Counted from the first letter of the stretch, positions 1 through 11,039 are shown. The stretch: DNA of 64,000 nucleotides from Corythucha ciliata (GCA_038030265.1 CM075939.1:24161253-24225252); one strand, 5' to 3'. Notes: generated by a model from the sequence alone, not told the origin. Numbers and translations: made by a program.

Positions 1-143
1 TGGAAGCCGTTAATTAGGCGATGATTTACATGAGGTATTTGTTGGGAAGGATGGGTGTGGTGAAGTGGAAGCGCGGTTCTTTCGTGGTGGACTAGAGTAC
101 GACCAGAGGCCAGGAGTGGGCCCGACCCTGTCGTCGATGATAC
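1..143 (-). CDS. Camta: CAMTA exon: linker, truncated by the window edge
   Basis: After a good acceptor (tgcgtttctttcag) the minus strand stays open to the window edge in the phase set by the previous exon: 47 codons plus two bases. It encodes VSSTTGSGPLLASGRT and then a His/Thr/Pro-rich stretch typical of the low-complexity CAMTA linker. The sequence is not itself diagnostic; membership rests on the splice site, phase and position. Confidence 0.72.
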
Positions 144-216
144 CTGAAAGAAACGCAGGAAAACCTATTCATCAATCAACACTTTTTTGTGCACAAAAAT
201 ATCGCAATTGTCTCAC

Positions 217-405
217 ATGATTGCTATCGGAAGAGTGTTCGGGTTTGGCGGAAGTGATGCGTCGAATGGGCTGACTGCAAGTTTTAGCGTCGGCACAAGT
301 GGAATCAGGACAACCGCATTCAAGCTGTTTGCAAATGGCGGCAGTTCGAGCACTCCTTTGCCTTTCGAGAAGCTGAGCCACGATTGATTCCACTGTTTCT
401 GACGT
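217..405 (-). CDS. Camta: CAMTA exon: linker with a Cys-rich segment
   Basis: A 189-nt exon (63 codons, phase 0 at both ends). The acceptor is ttttttattag and the donor AATCAT|gtgaga. It encodes TSETVESIVAQLLERQRSAR and then a cysteine cluster ECGCPDSTCADAKTC followed by PIRRITSAKPEH. The cluster looks metal-binding, but that is inference. The open frame continues past the donor into the intron up to position 172, so the natural 3' edge rests on the GT at 215-216. Confidence 0.85.
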
Positions 406-464
406 CTAATAAAAAATAAAATGATTAGTTCAATTCCTCACTCTGATCAACAAGTTCAACTCAC

Positions 465-511
465 TGAAATCTCCAACTCATTTTTAACTTCCGCATCCTC
501 TTCGCTGTAGA
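465..511 (-). CDS. Camta: CAMTA microexon after CG-1
   Basis: A 47-nt exon. The acceptor is gtttgtgtttag and the donor TTTCA|gtgagt. Two bases complete Phe, then 15 codons give YSEEDAEVKNELEIS, matching the acidic segment ending in NELEIS seen after KPMF in the family. It is too short to be seen as an open frame; it was placed by phase on both sides. Confidence 0.9.
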
Positions 512-582
512 CTAAACACAAACAAACACAAATTGTTAATAATAGGAAAAAACGGCGTCAACAATCTCAGTTAGGTCCTTAC

Positions 583-721
583 ACATTGGCTTCAACTGAG
601 AAATGAGCTCCTCCTTCGTCCACTGTTTTTTGTCAGCACAGAGAGCTAAACTCGGCGAAACCATTTTGTTGTCATCGGGATACGGAACGTTCAAATAGTG
701 AACTAAAACTATGTCGGGATT
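583..721 (-). CDS. Camta: CAMTA exon: end of the CG-1 domain
   Basis: A 139-nt exon. The acceptor is gtgtatttcag and the donor ATGT|gtaagg. It encodes NPDIVLVHYLNVPYPDDNK, then a variable SPSLALCADKK segment, then WTKEELISQLKPM. It ends one base into a codon, completed to Phe by the next exon (465-511). All 46 codons are open. Confidence 0.96.
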
Positions 722-781
722 CTGAAATACACGGGCATTTAAAAAATTATATCGGAGTTATTAACGAATTACGTTTCACAC

Positions 782-852
782 CTGAAGAGCCAGTAACATC
801 TGCGATGAAACGTTGGAAGAATGGCCGAATGTACGTAACAACCGTAAATGCA
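782..852 (-). CDS. Camta: CAMTA exon: CG-1 domain, with an apparent 1-nt deletion
   Basis: A 71-nt exon. The acceptor is gtaaatttacag and the donor TTCAG|gtgtga. It encodes CIYGCYVHSAILPTFHRRCY followed by WLF, then leaves two bases (AG). The family has WLLQ followed by NPD, and the next exon (583-721) starts in phase 0 with NPD, so 72 nt are expected. The sequence reads CTCTTCAG where CTCCTTCAG or CTGCTTCAG would be in frame. No alternative GT or AG at either junction repairs it. A base-calling error is most likely because all other junctions are intact, but a true frameshift is not excluded. Confidence 0.9.
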
Positions 853-1545
853 CTGTAAATTTAAAGGGGACAGGGGAGGAGGAGGGGGTTTTATCAAAAC
901 TTTCTGTTCCTAATTGCTCAACTTAAGAATAAGTTGAGCATACCTGGAACAAGCCAGGTTAATGTGTTTAAGTATAGTGTAAAAGTGGTGGCCTAGCAAT
1001 AGAAGGCCGGGGGAGGGGGAGAGTGTTAATTAACAGAAGCAGAAAAAAGAGGCGATGGGGTTGGAAAAAGAGTTCTTTGTAGCAGTTTAACATCACTTTT
1101 CCACCCTCTTTTTATTTCGTTTTGTTGTTATGTAGGCGATTCCGTCCTTCTCGCGAAAGGATGAAATGAATTCAACCCCTAATTACTAAGCGCGTGTCGG
1201 AGCTTTAGAAAAGGTTCTATGTGATGGGAAGGAATCCCTCCCCCTCTCAGCACTACTGCCTCCCTTAAGTCTTTTTTCCAACTTTTAAGCCCACCACAAA
1301 CGTTATTTACATAATTCGTAGAACTGCTACGCCCTACAACAGTCTCTGTTGCACATCTGTGCTCCCAGAAGGTGGTGGGGGTGGTAAAGTACACAAAAAG
1401 GATAATCGTAAATGGAAACAAAAAGTACGTTCCAGATGGCGTAACCAACAACCGATCGAACTTATAAGCGAGATTTTTAATAATTGAGAAGAAAATCCAA
1501 CACAATTTTTTCGGGTTTTTTTATGAAAAACACTCGGAAACGAAC
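853..1545. other. CAMTA intron without further features
   Basis: Noncoding between exons 1546-1681 and 782-852. It contains purine-rich simple sequence (around 880-890 and 1009-1022). The open frame at 1179-1505 shows no recognisable protein. Confidence 0.7.
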
Positions 1546-1681
1546 CTCAGTTCCTTGGACTTTTAGCTTCATGTGGTCCTCTCTTGTCGTCTTCCCATCT
1601 TTTCGTTTTTTCCAGCAATAGCCGTCCCGCCGGTATCGGACCTTTTTCCGGCTGTACAATAACATCGATCCGCTCTTGGGC
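1546..1681 (-). CDS. Camta: CAMTA exon: CG-1 domain core
   Basis: A 136-nt exon. The acceptor is tattttacag and the donor CTGAG|gttcgt (a weak +3 to +5 match). One base completes Arg, then 45 codons follow, including PKSGSMLLYSRKKVRYRRDG, CWKKRKDGKTTREDHMKLK and VQGTE, the most conserved block of the CG-1 domain. The open frame runs through both introns for a while, so a naive 97-residue call here is an exon plus intron. Confidence 0.96.
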
Positions 1682-2396
1682 CTGTAAAATAAATAAGTAC
1701 ATCCTCGTGATTTGTTTGAAGGAGGAAAAATAAAAGAAAAATAAAAAAAAAAACTTTCGGAGAGAACCAACGGAAAATTTCAGCTTAATTAAAATTATAA
1801 CCTAGTCTCCCGCGAGGATTTTCCCGTACCTCCTCAGCCAATGGGACCACGAGTTTTAGGCAAACTGCTTTTAATTGCTCAAGTTTTCAAAATAACTCCC
1901 TTTTGCACCCCTCCACAAGCTTCTGTTCAGTGTCTTACTTTTGACAAAAAAGAGCACTCTTGGGGATTTACGCCCCTAAAGCACCCCTATAGTACCCCTC
2001 TCCCTTCATAGCTACCAACATAAAGTAGCTTTAATTAGGAAAACATCATTACACGGTTTCTGAGAATGGGGTAAACAGTTTCCTGAGTTCTGACTATTAG
2101 TTTTCTCCTTGAAAGGGCCTTAAAAATTAGAAAAATGTTGACGGCGGGGGAGGGGCGAAGAAGGAGAGTGCTACTTCAGCGTGAAGAAAACAGAAAAAAA
2201 GATACGAAGCACGAGGGCCACGGTCCAAGAAAGATCAACCGCACTATGGAAATATGGAGAGGTGGGCAGGGTAAAGCAAAAGAACCAAGCCATGAAAGTT
2301 AATTTTAAACTTGAATTAAACCGCATTTTCCTACTTTTTTGATAAAATAAAAAGATTTGTAACGAAAATAGAATGGAGTGTTACACAAGTATTCAC
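1682..2396. other. CAMTA intron without further features
   Basis: Noncoding, AT-rich, with an A tract near 1741-1752 and a G-rich run near 2141-2155. No repeat element or gene was recognised. Confidence 0.7.
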
Positions 2397-2464
2397 CTAA
2401 TTTTAACTTCTTTCGACTGCCAGTCCAAATGTCTTTCGAAGCAGATAAGAATGGCTGCAATCTC
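2397..2464 (-). CDS. Camta: CAMTA exon: CG-1 domain, second part
   Basis: A 68-nt exon. The acceptor is gatttgttccag and the donor AG|gtgaat. It encodes EIAAILICFERHLDW followed by QSKEVKI and ends with AG, the first two bases of an Arg codon completed by the G that opens the 1546-1681 exon. It is separated from the preceding exon by about 18.1 kb. Sequence and phase both fit CG-1. Confidence 0.95.
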
Positions 2465-2569
2465 CTGGAACAAATCAAAGAAAAATGTCTTGAAAATTAA
2501 ATGCACTAAAATAAGTAACAGCGTTCTTGGTATATTTAAGTCAAAGAAGTGAATTACGCGAGTATTGCG

Positions 2570-2920
2570 CTACTAGCCCGAACAGGGCCGGATTAAGGCT
2601 GGGCAGGGCAGATGTTTCATGCCCTGTTCACACTAAAGCCCTCCCCCATCATCATCATAATCGACGCTTTCTGTGCTAGAAAACTCGTTCCTCAATCTTT
2701 GAGCTCCTATTGGTTAGAGTGGTTCCTCAAGGTGAGCATTTCCGGCTGACCGAAGCGTGTGGACCAGACTTTGTGACTTCAGTTGACGTGGACTGCAACT
2801 TCATACTGATGATACTGTTGAAGTCACAAGTCGGGTCCACTCGCTCCACGGTCCACGGAGTGAGGTTGGCCCAAATGGGAAATCCTCACCTTGTGCACGC
2901 ATCCAAATAGCAAGGGGGCG
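2570..2920. repeat. Probable degenerate transposon fragment
   Basis: It starts with a gggccggattaaggctgg word common at ends of old DNA elements and holds a short inverted pair (catgccctgttcacac near 2618 against cagggcagatg just before). It also has an internal quasi-palindrome (ggaccagactttgtgacttc at 2761 against gaagtcacaagtcgggtcca at 2820). No coding content. Confidence 0.35.
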
Positions 2921-2929
2921 GACTACCCC

Positions 2930-3830
2930 AGGCTTATTCGTGACTGAAATTGCAAAAAAACACTCATTCGCTGCTAAAATTGATAAAAGGCCCTAATTCA
3001 CGGTTTTCGGTGCAACTTCAAGACCAAAATTGAGAAACGATGACTGCTTTGTGGTATATGGAGGTCCTCTTACGTCGCTAACGTCTCCTCTGAAAAAGCA
3101 CTAATTCCTGGCTGAAAGAGGAGAAAAATACGCTGATTCGCCGCTCAAGTTTAAAAAACCCTAATTCACGGCTTAAATTCCGAAATAGCGCTCATTTGCA
3201 GCTAAAATGAGAAAAACACTAACTTGCGACTCAAATAAAATATTTAAAAAACTAATTCGCGGATAAAACTAAGAAAAAGCGCTAAATTCATCAATAGCCT
3301 ATTCGTAAAACACAAAAAACGAACAAATAAACAAACCGTGGCTGAAATAAAATTGTAAAAAAAGCGCAAATTTGCAAATAAAATTGGGAAAAATCGCTAG
3401 TTGGACGCTGAAATTATAATTAAGCTCCGATTCGCAGTTTCTGGTGGCAAAGTCGGTAAAAATCTGGAAATAGCGATAATTTATGAATAAAAGATGAAGC
3501 TCCAATGCGTTTATGAAAGTTGAGAAAAGGGGCCAATTCGTTCGGCGATAAAAATTGAGAATTTTTGAGAAAAATTGAGATAAGGCGCAAATTTACGGCT
3601 ATAATTGAAAACCCCTCTATTCGTGGTTTCTAGATGAAACTTTGGCTAAAATTGAGAAAAACATATTGATTCTTGAATGGAAGGGGAAAAATTTGCTAAT
3701 TCACTGTCATCCAAAATTGAGAAAAAGCACTAATTTACGGCTAAAATTGACAGCATTCGGTAATTCATGGCTAAAAATGAAAAATCAAAACCCAATGAAG
3801 CTAAAAAGTCAGCAGCTGAAGAGAAAATAT
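2930..3830. repeat. Diverged tandem array, aattgagaaaaa / ctaattcgcggct type
   Basis: About 30 degenerate units of roughly 25-32 bp built around the words aaaattgagaaaa, gcactaattc and cggctaaa. Units differ strongly in sequence and length. The same family recurs at 5700-6080 and 6930-7310 in this orientation and at 28549-30480 in the opposite orientation. Confidence 0.8.
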
Positions 3831-5699
3831 TTCTGGCTCTGAACGTCCGACAAATGGGCATTTTTCACACGTTTGTCCAACCACGTCAAGATTTGGTTCA
3901 ACAATTTAATACAACAAACACGATAAATTACTATAGATAGAAATTCATTTTTTGCATGACCCGAAAACGACCAAGTTGGTTTTTGAGAAAGCAAAATACC
4001 ACGAAATTGTGGTTTTAAAAAAAACTGACGAGACCCAAAGAAGTGGAGTCAGAGTTTCGATATCTGAAGCAAAATCTCAGGATTTCTGGCTGAAAAACAA
4101 CCGCGAAATCTGTTTTTGTAGACGCTGAAACCCGGGCAATGTGACTCTCAAAGAGTTAACTCCGTGACATTGGTGTTTTTCAACCCCGAACCAAGCAGGT
4201 CAATTGAAAGCTTAATAATTGTAGAAGTTTTTCCAGAAGTTTTACTCTTCCTCCGAGAGCTGTCAGTAAAATGGCAGCTGGCTGAATAACAAGTAAGAAT
4301 AGAGAAATTCAAGGAAGCGGCTATTCAGTCGAGCGTTAAGGGCGTCCAAATTCCACGAACTCCCCCCCCCCCACTTTACGATCATCTTAAAGGAAATTTT
4401 GTGTTGTTTCCAACGGTGACCTTGAAATTTTCCCAGGATCAATGGTTGCTAAGACACCGACCGAGTTTTGAAGAAAACGCCTGATGCATTGACAATCAGG
4501 AAAACTACGATTTTCCCAGAAACGGTTAATATTCGGACCATGGTCCATGTAGTCATTTTTGACCCACGCATGTGATGCAGAATCACCCATTTCAATTATG
4601 CCCCATTTTCCCGTTACACCCTGTATTTGTATAGGTAAGGAGTGTTTGAGAAAAAAAATGTAAATTATAAAACGCTCGGCACAACTTTTGGCGGCCAGAA
4701 ATCCATGATTTTTCAGCACTTTTTTAATTTTTTTTCCAAATATCGCTAAAACTATCGGCTTTAGAGTAAATTATCCCTTACATCACAGGTAGATCATAGA
4801 GTTTCCTACATCTTTTGCATTCAAAGTATTTTTCTACGGCCAATATGGAGGGCACTACAGCCCCTCGGACCATTTATCCTGTAATGGTTGAAAGTTTTAA
4901 AATCACTCGTTTCCACCAAAATATGTTCGGTTAGCTTCATTTCTTGCCGTCAACATTCATCCCTCTGTCACTACCAACTTTTCAAGCTCCCTTCCCCCCA
5001 CCTTATATGAAAATTTCAAAATCACTTTTTTTCGGCCAAGCTAGAACCTTGGCAAGTCGGGTCCTCGACACAGGAGTCGAGGGTCTACCATGACACTTCC
5101 TTGCAAGTATTCGCCAAAGTGGCATTTCATGCAAGATGGAAAAATAAATTGCCAGAAGGCGGAGTTGGTGAGTTAGGGAGGGGAATCGATTGAATGTGAA
5201 TTTATTAGTATTTGCGTACGTTAACGTTCCGTAGACGCCCCCAGCTGTTCTCATGCGCTCATCGTCTTGAGGTCTTGAGCCACGCTTGAAACCTTAAAAT
5301 GGTGTTTCTTAAGTGATTGAACCCCCTCAAAATTGGATGCAAAACTCTCAAAGGAACAAATAACGTGGAAGTTGTTTTCACGAACCAAATCCACAAAATT
5401 GGCTACTGTAAGGGCAGGGCCGTGAAGAGAATGATCGGGTCCAATATAGGAATTTAATCCTATCTCCTCCCCCACATCCCCCGAAGTAGATAACCATGGT
5501 ACCGTGGTAGTGGAGACCGACGCGGACCGCCCCGGGCTCCCGTTCAGAAGGGGCTCCCGGAGAGCTTAAAGGTAAAAAAATTGGGATTTTTATGATTCAT
5601 GTTCACGGGCGTAAAAAAGAACCTGAAAAGGAGACTACAGGTAACCAACTTGGACGCCTGGACGGCGCTGCAGGCGCTTTGGCCTGCTTATGATGATCC
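3831..5699. other. Intronic DNA, no gene seen
   Basis: Part of the 18-kb CAMTA intron. Sparse relatives of the tandem array (gaaattgtggttttaaa near 4000) and a C tract near 4363. Several chance open frames of 60-110 residues show no family motif. Confidence 0.6.
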
Positions 5700-6080
5700 T
5701 CAGTTTCTGTAGGTCCTCAAACGGCTAAAATTGAGAAGCCTCGCTAGCGTGCTGTTCTTGGAACATGTAAGAAACTGCTTTTCGCGAAAAATTGGCGTTT
5801 TTTTTTAGCGCTTTTGATGCAACTTCAAGACCAATTCACTGGTTAGCACTATATGGAGGCCCATTTACGGCTAAAATTGAGGAAAGAAAACGCTATGTGC
5901 TGCTCTTGGGGCAAGTCGAGAAGCTAACGCCAGGAAAAGAGCACTAGTTCATGGCTAAAAAAGCGGAAAAAAAATTGAGAAAAAGCACTTGGTCACAGCT
6001 AAAGTTCAGTCAACGCAAATTCACGGTTACTGTTTTAAAGGTGAGAAAACGCTAGTTAGCGGTTTTCGCATGGAGCTCGT
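5700..6080. repeat. Diverged tandem array, same family as 2930-3830
   Basis: Degenerate units with ctaaaattgag, aaaaagcact and ttcacggct words. It shares with 2930-3830 a longer phrase (gatgcaacttcaagaccaa near 5815, tgcaacttcaagaccaaaat near 3012), suggesting higher-order duplication rather than independent growth. Confidence 0.7.
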
Positions 6081-6929
6081 TATACAAAATAGAATTCGAG
6101 CTGACATCATATTCGTGTACACAACCTCAGAAAAGTTTAAAAAAGTGGTTTTCCGGCGTGACATCGGTCTGCCGCTTTTTTCCCGATAAATTGCATGAAA
6201 ATAAAAACTTGGTCATTTCTTGGTGTGAGTATACCAATCTGGCCTTTGTTTCAAGAAGAAAATCATTTCTCAGACATGTTCTTCCCGCACAGATATGCTG
6301 TTTTCAGTTATACATAGCTTGAACAAAAAGTAGTTCCACGTTTTGGCAAGTGGCAATGTTCCACGTCTTAATTTCAGCGAAATTCCAAATTTCAGGTTCA
6401 AATATTTGCGAAATTGCCTGTAGAGGCGTGTATTGGCATAGCCCCGTTTCTGCGCTTTCACGATATTGCAAGTTTTAAGTCACATAATTTAATCAAAATC
6501 GCAATTCCCGGGCTTAATATCCACGAAATTGATTCTTTTCTGGCTTCTTTTCGCAAAATTACCATTTCTCAGGCCCTAATTTTAGCGAAGTTTCAAGTTT
6601 CGGGTATTTTTTTCGAGCGCGGATTCTGCGAAATTACAATTTTCCTGGCTGATCGGCAAGCCAGGCCCACTACTCTGCCTAAATTTAGCCACGCCCATGT
6701 GTATACCCCGTTAGGGGGCACTACAATAGTGCACGCCTAGGGGCCCGTGCGAGCAGTGCCGTCTTTAGGCGGGGCCCCGGATTCTTCAGTTTTTTTTTTT
6801 TTTTTCCTAATGTGAGAAGATTTTAAAGATACTCATTCACTACCGGTAGGCCACCAACTTTGATCGGTTTTTTTATGAGCCAAGGTTTATTGTTTTTGCA
6901 ACTACGTAGGGGCGAAGGGGGCTAAAAGT

Positions 6930-7310
6930 AATGGCGGGGGTAGCTAATTCGCGGCAAAAATAGTGATAACCCCTGATTATCGGTTAAAATTGAGAAAAAG
7001 CACTAATTGGTGACTATAATTACGAAAAAAGTGCTGATTCGGGGATATAATTTTGAGTGGTACGAATTCGCGGATAGTATATGTACAGTAAAGTATGAAT
7101 AGCGCTCAAATCGTACCTAAGATGGAAATTCACTGTTTCCAGGGGCTAAAAAAGAGGAAAAGCACTAATTCGCGACTAAAATGGAGAAAAATCGCTTACT
7201 CACAGCTAAAATTGAGAAAACGCCATTTCGCGGATTGAAATTGGGGGGAAAAAGCTAATTCTGGGCGAAAAGTGAGAAAATCACTATAGTTCACAGCAGG
7301 GGCGTAGCCG
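6930..7310. repeat. Diverged tandem array, same family
   Basis: Units of ctaattcgcggc / aaattgagaaaaagc type, ending at a caggggcgtagccgtcc word that commonly marks old transposon ends. Confidence 0.7.
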
Positions 7311-7366
7311 TCCTTTGATCTAGGGGGTGACTTGAGAACGATGCGTCCCAATGCCTATTGCAGATT

Positions 7367-7402
7367 CATATTCGTATTCATATTCATATTCATATTCATA
7401 TC
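7367..7402. repeat. ATTCAT hexanucleotide microsatellite
   Basis: About five to six uninterrupted or single-mismatch copies of a 6-bp unit (attcat). Confidence 0.85.
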
Positions 7403-8692
7403 TCGTCCCCAGAACGAAAACTCAGTAGTTCATCAACTCAGAACTCGGCGAGGGAAATCGTCAATTCTACCCCAGAAACTGAATCAACACAGATGAAGGC
7501 TCGTCAACCGTAACCGTCAAAACCTAACATCTCTGCTGGAAAACTATCGTTGTTGCGATTCCGGATTTTCCATCCAATAACTGACCCCAGAAAGAGATAT
7601 TTTTTGAATTAAACGTGGAATTTCCGTCTCGTGGGACGGTAAATGCGGTAATTTAGTCCCTCAAACTGGACTCTTCCATCGAATGGATGAGAATACAAAT
7701 GGTTCCTGATCACAGGATTGTACACTGTTAAGTTATATAGTATACTAAAAGCGCATAGAACCAGCTCATGATCATAGGAAAGGGCAGTTATTATATAAGA
7801 AGATCGCATGCGATGCCTGGTACTGAAGAGGCTCACAAAATTGAGATTTTTACGGGCCAAACATTTCTTTAATGACCCATCCAATACTGTGAAATCGATC
7901 ATTTCAAAGAGGCAGGCCCGCAAGATTGGGTTTTCGGCAAGCCCAAAACCCATGAAATTGTGGATTTAGTTCTTCAGCGAGATAACCCCGCGAAAATGAG
8001 TGTTTTAGTGAGCCAAGGCCTATCAAATCGAAATGCAAATGCAAATCATACGAAATTTTGCATTTTAATGAGCAGGAATCCAGAAATACTTTGATTAGTG
8101 TGCAAAGATCGTTTAATTGTGGTTTTGAACAAGGCAACTCCGCAAAACTGGAGGTTCATGAAAAATCCGCGAAATTTTGAAGGTTTAGCACGCTCAGTTC
8201 TTCGGAAAAAAACTAAAGCCAAATCGAGAAAGAGGCTACTGCGATTCTGGGCGTTGCACAGATTTTACAATATTTGTTTTGGAAAAAAGTTTGAACTGGT
8301 GACTCACCATAAGCCTCTGCTCTCTATACGCCCTTTTCCTACAATCTTTAGATTTTGACATAAAATACAAAAAAAGTCAACACAACTTGAATGCTGATGC
8401 ACTTTCTCGGCTACCTATAAATGGTGAGATCAGGAACGATTTCAGGGATGACAGCAGCAAGTATTTCCTCAGACAAATTGATTTCCTGCCGATCACTCAT
8501 GAAGATATCCGAAGAGAGATCTCAAAAGGCTGTGAACTTACGCTAGTGTTTTCTCATTTAATTGCAAATTAGACGACCCTTGTCTTAGGACTTTTCAAGG
8601 GATTACTCCCCCCTCACCGCACATTCTCATTTGACAAACCTGTATATACCTAATAATACCTGTATCTTTAAGAAACGACATCCTCAAGGAAT

Positions 8693-9193
8693 GAGGAAGT
8701 TTCACATTTTCCAAAAATATTTGTTTTCGATTAGGCACATCAATCCTTCCACGTAAATAAATAAATAAAAAGTTTAAACCCTTCAGAAATATTTTTTATT
8801 TCTCAACAAAAGTTGGCATATTTGAAATCCCGCCAAAACGAACATTTTCCGCAACGTAATCGTCGTTGTGTTTTCTGTCCTTTTCATGCCGCTAAATAAC
8901 TCATCTGTTTATCCTCCACTATATTATTATTGGAGAGCTCTAGTAGAAAATAAGGCAAAGAAACACAATAAACCGCTCTTCGACAGCTACATTACAGGTG
9001 ACTTTTTTTCGGAAAGCGCCTATGACGCAAACATGCTAGCTGGCGTGTTTGAAATGACCTAAAACTTCAAAAATCGCGTATTTATTAACTGTTGGATTTT
9101 TTTACGATCGGATCACGATTTATGCTCTATTTTAGCATAAATAAACCTTAAAAAATAAATTTATGAATAAGTTCTGACCCATGAAACTTCCTC
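8693..9193. mobile_element. 501-bp non-autonomous DNA element inside the gypsy pol
   Basis: Inverted ends GAGGAAGTTTCA and TGAAACTTCCTC, 12 bp, perfect. The flanking dinucleotide AT is on both sides; removing the element and one AT joins the codons for ILKE to those for LHSSHIG, exactly the expected pol sequence, so both borders are secure. The interior is AT-rich with no recognised protein. The superfamily is unclear: a two-base AT target duplication does not fit the usual TA of Tc1/mariner. Confidence 0.82.
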
Positions 9194-9686
9194 ATTGCAC
9201 TCCTCCCACATCGGAATCACGAAAATGAAAGGACTGGCTAGAAGTCACCAGAAGTCTTGCCAGGTGGCCAGGCAATGGTTCAGCAATTGAAAGAATGGTC
9301 GGGAATTGCAAGTCTTGTGTCGAAAACCAAAGAAATTGTAGCAAAGCAGCAGATCATCCATGGGAACTATCGGATACACCGTGGAACCGCATACACGTGG
9401 ACTACGCAGGGCCAATAATTGGAAAATATTTTTTAATAGACGTCGATTCCTTCACAAAATGGATGGAAGTAATCCCTGTTTCCACGATATCTAGCCTAAA
9501 CACTTTGGAAAATCTACGCACACTCTTTTCACGGTTTGGAATTCCACGAGTGTTGGTTAGTGACAACGGCACTTCATTTACGTCACATGAATTTAAATTT
9601 TATTTTCTTTTAAATGGAATCACTCATAAAACCATTCCACCGTACCACCCTTCATTTAACGGTCAGGCAGAAAGGTACGTACAAAC

Positions 9687-10458
9687 CAAAGTCATATGGA
9701 AAACCAAGTCCTCTGACTCGAGAAAAAAAATGTTTTGGCTTATTATTTCTCAATAATAAGTCTTTGTAATCGTATCGCAAAAAAAATGTTTTGACCCCCC
9801 CTCAAAATTTGTAGTTTTACGTTTCAAAGTGCGTAGAATCCAAATCTGCAATAAAAAAAAAATGTCCGTCCGCCGTCCGGGCCATATCTTGCCCTAGGAT
9901 TGCTCGAAAAAACTCGTTCTTTCGCACATAGACTCCATTTGGGGTCTAGTTGGTCCTAACATCTGATCAGTTTGATCAAATAACTCCCTGGGGTTTTATG
10001 GGCCAAAAGCGGGTCCAAAATGGGGATTTTCAAAGGATTTGGGATCATAGGGGTGTGGGGTGTCGATTTTCATGTAATTTCAAGCCGGATTTGACTACAT
10101 CGATGAATAATAAACCCATGAACAGTCGAAATAATAAGGCATTGTTCGATAATTCGCAGCGCTTTTATTTTGGGTTGGGATTTTTGCTCCCGTTAAGCAT
10201 AAAAAAGAAGAAAACCCGCCAAATACAAAAATTATTATATTTATTTTCGGTTTGAAGTTGTAGCGTGATATCTATCTTGATACCATATGTTTTTTCCAAC
10301 ACCTAACTTTTGTATAATTTTTGAATTTAGCGGGTGATCTACTTTCATAGTAGAGCAGCGCAACGTATCGGGAGCAAAAATCCCAACCCACGAACCGCTT
10401 CATTTTTTTAACATACAAATAAGACAAGTTTAATGACTGGGTTTTCCATATGACTTTG
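9687..10458. mobile_element. 772-bp hAT-like non-autonomous element inside the integrase
   Basis: Inverted ends CAAAGTCATATGGAAAACC and GGTTTTCCATATGACTTTG (continuing with one mismatch to 24 bp), flanked by an 8-bp duplication gtacaaac (9679-9686 and 10459-10466). Eight-base duplications and CA..TG ends are typical of hAT. Removing it restores the integrase frame at the residue after YVQT. The interior carries a second imperfect inverted repeat (about 10171-10240 against 10303-10391), including tgggttgggatttttgctcc and its complement. No transposase. Confidence 0.9.
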
Positions 10459-10892
10459 GTACAAACCATGGAACGTGCGTTGAAGCGATCACTGAACGAT
10501 AAAGGTTCGCTAAATTTGAAGCTGACCCAATTTCTCATGTCGTATCGATGCTCTCCTCATGCTTCAACAGGGATGTCACCATCTGAGTTGATGTTTGGAC
10601 GACAAATAAGGACTGTTCTAGACCTTGTGAAGCCAGATAAAGAAGACAAAAAGGAGTTTTCTGGTGTCAACCTCCGACTAAGAACCTTTGAAATTGGTCA
10701 AAAAGTCTACGTCAGAAATTTTGGCAGGGAAGGTCCCCGGTGGAAAAAAAAGTAGTCGTCAAGAAAGTTGGAAATGTCTACATCGTTGATTTGAACGGCA
10801 GAACGACGAAGAGACACTTGGACCACTTACGACCTCTTCAGACGGAAGCATCTAACAAAGCTACGAGAAATCGAAGTTAAGGGGGGGAGGAC

Positions 10893-11012
10893 TGTTACAT
10901 CCTGCCTCTAACTACATTTTTTTATGTTTCACACACATGACCGTTAAACTTTTGAAGTATTATTTTGTTTTAAATAAAGTACGTTTTCCTTTCCTATCGA
11001 ACAAATTAATAC
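10893..11012 (+). repeat. Probable 3' LTR start of the gypsy element
   Basis: Immediately after the pol stop is a polypurine tract (aagggggggaggac, 10879-10892), followed by TGTTAC, the usual LTR opening. An AATAAA signal is at 10974. The right border is a guess because no second LTR is present to compare. Confidence 0.5.
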
Positions 11013-11039
11013 ATGCGAAAATGTTTTGTTGGTGAGAAA

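Larger units (their letters stand above)
8204..10880 (+). mobile_element. Ty3/gypsy LTR retrotransposon, dead pol fragment (RNase H to integrase)
   Basis: A 5'-truncated pol. Its parts in order: an RNase H tail (8204-8340, IEKEATAI then KKFELVTHHKPLLSI), where the usual Asp of TDHKPL is His; a small deletion; the connection domain (8354 on, KKSQHNLNADALSRLP); the HHCC zinc finger (SSHIGITKMKGLARSH ... CKSC, about 9206-9320); and the integrase core with Asp at 9400, Asp at 9562 and Glu at 9670 (35 residues between the last two). The C-terminal integrase part is 10468-10880, with a one-base shift in the A run at 10744-10752 before VGNVYIVDLNGRTTKRHLDH. Stops and shifts at several points show it is inactive. 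Two DNA elements are inserted (8693-9193 and 9687-10458). No reverse transcriptase, protease or gag was seen upstream. Confidence 0.93.

Noticed and set aside
172..393. Stand-alone 73-residue gene
   Set aside because: It is the CAMTA exon 217-405 read past its splice donor; the first codon is GTG, not a true start.
1477..1770. Stand-alone 97-residue gene
   Set aside because: It is the CAMTA exon 1546-1681 with intron sequence on both sides.
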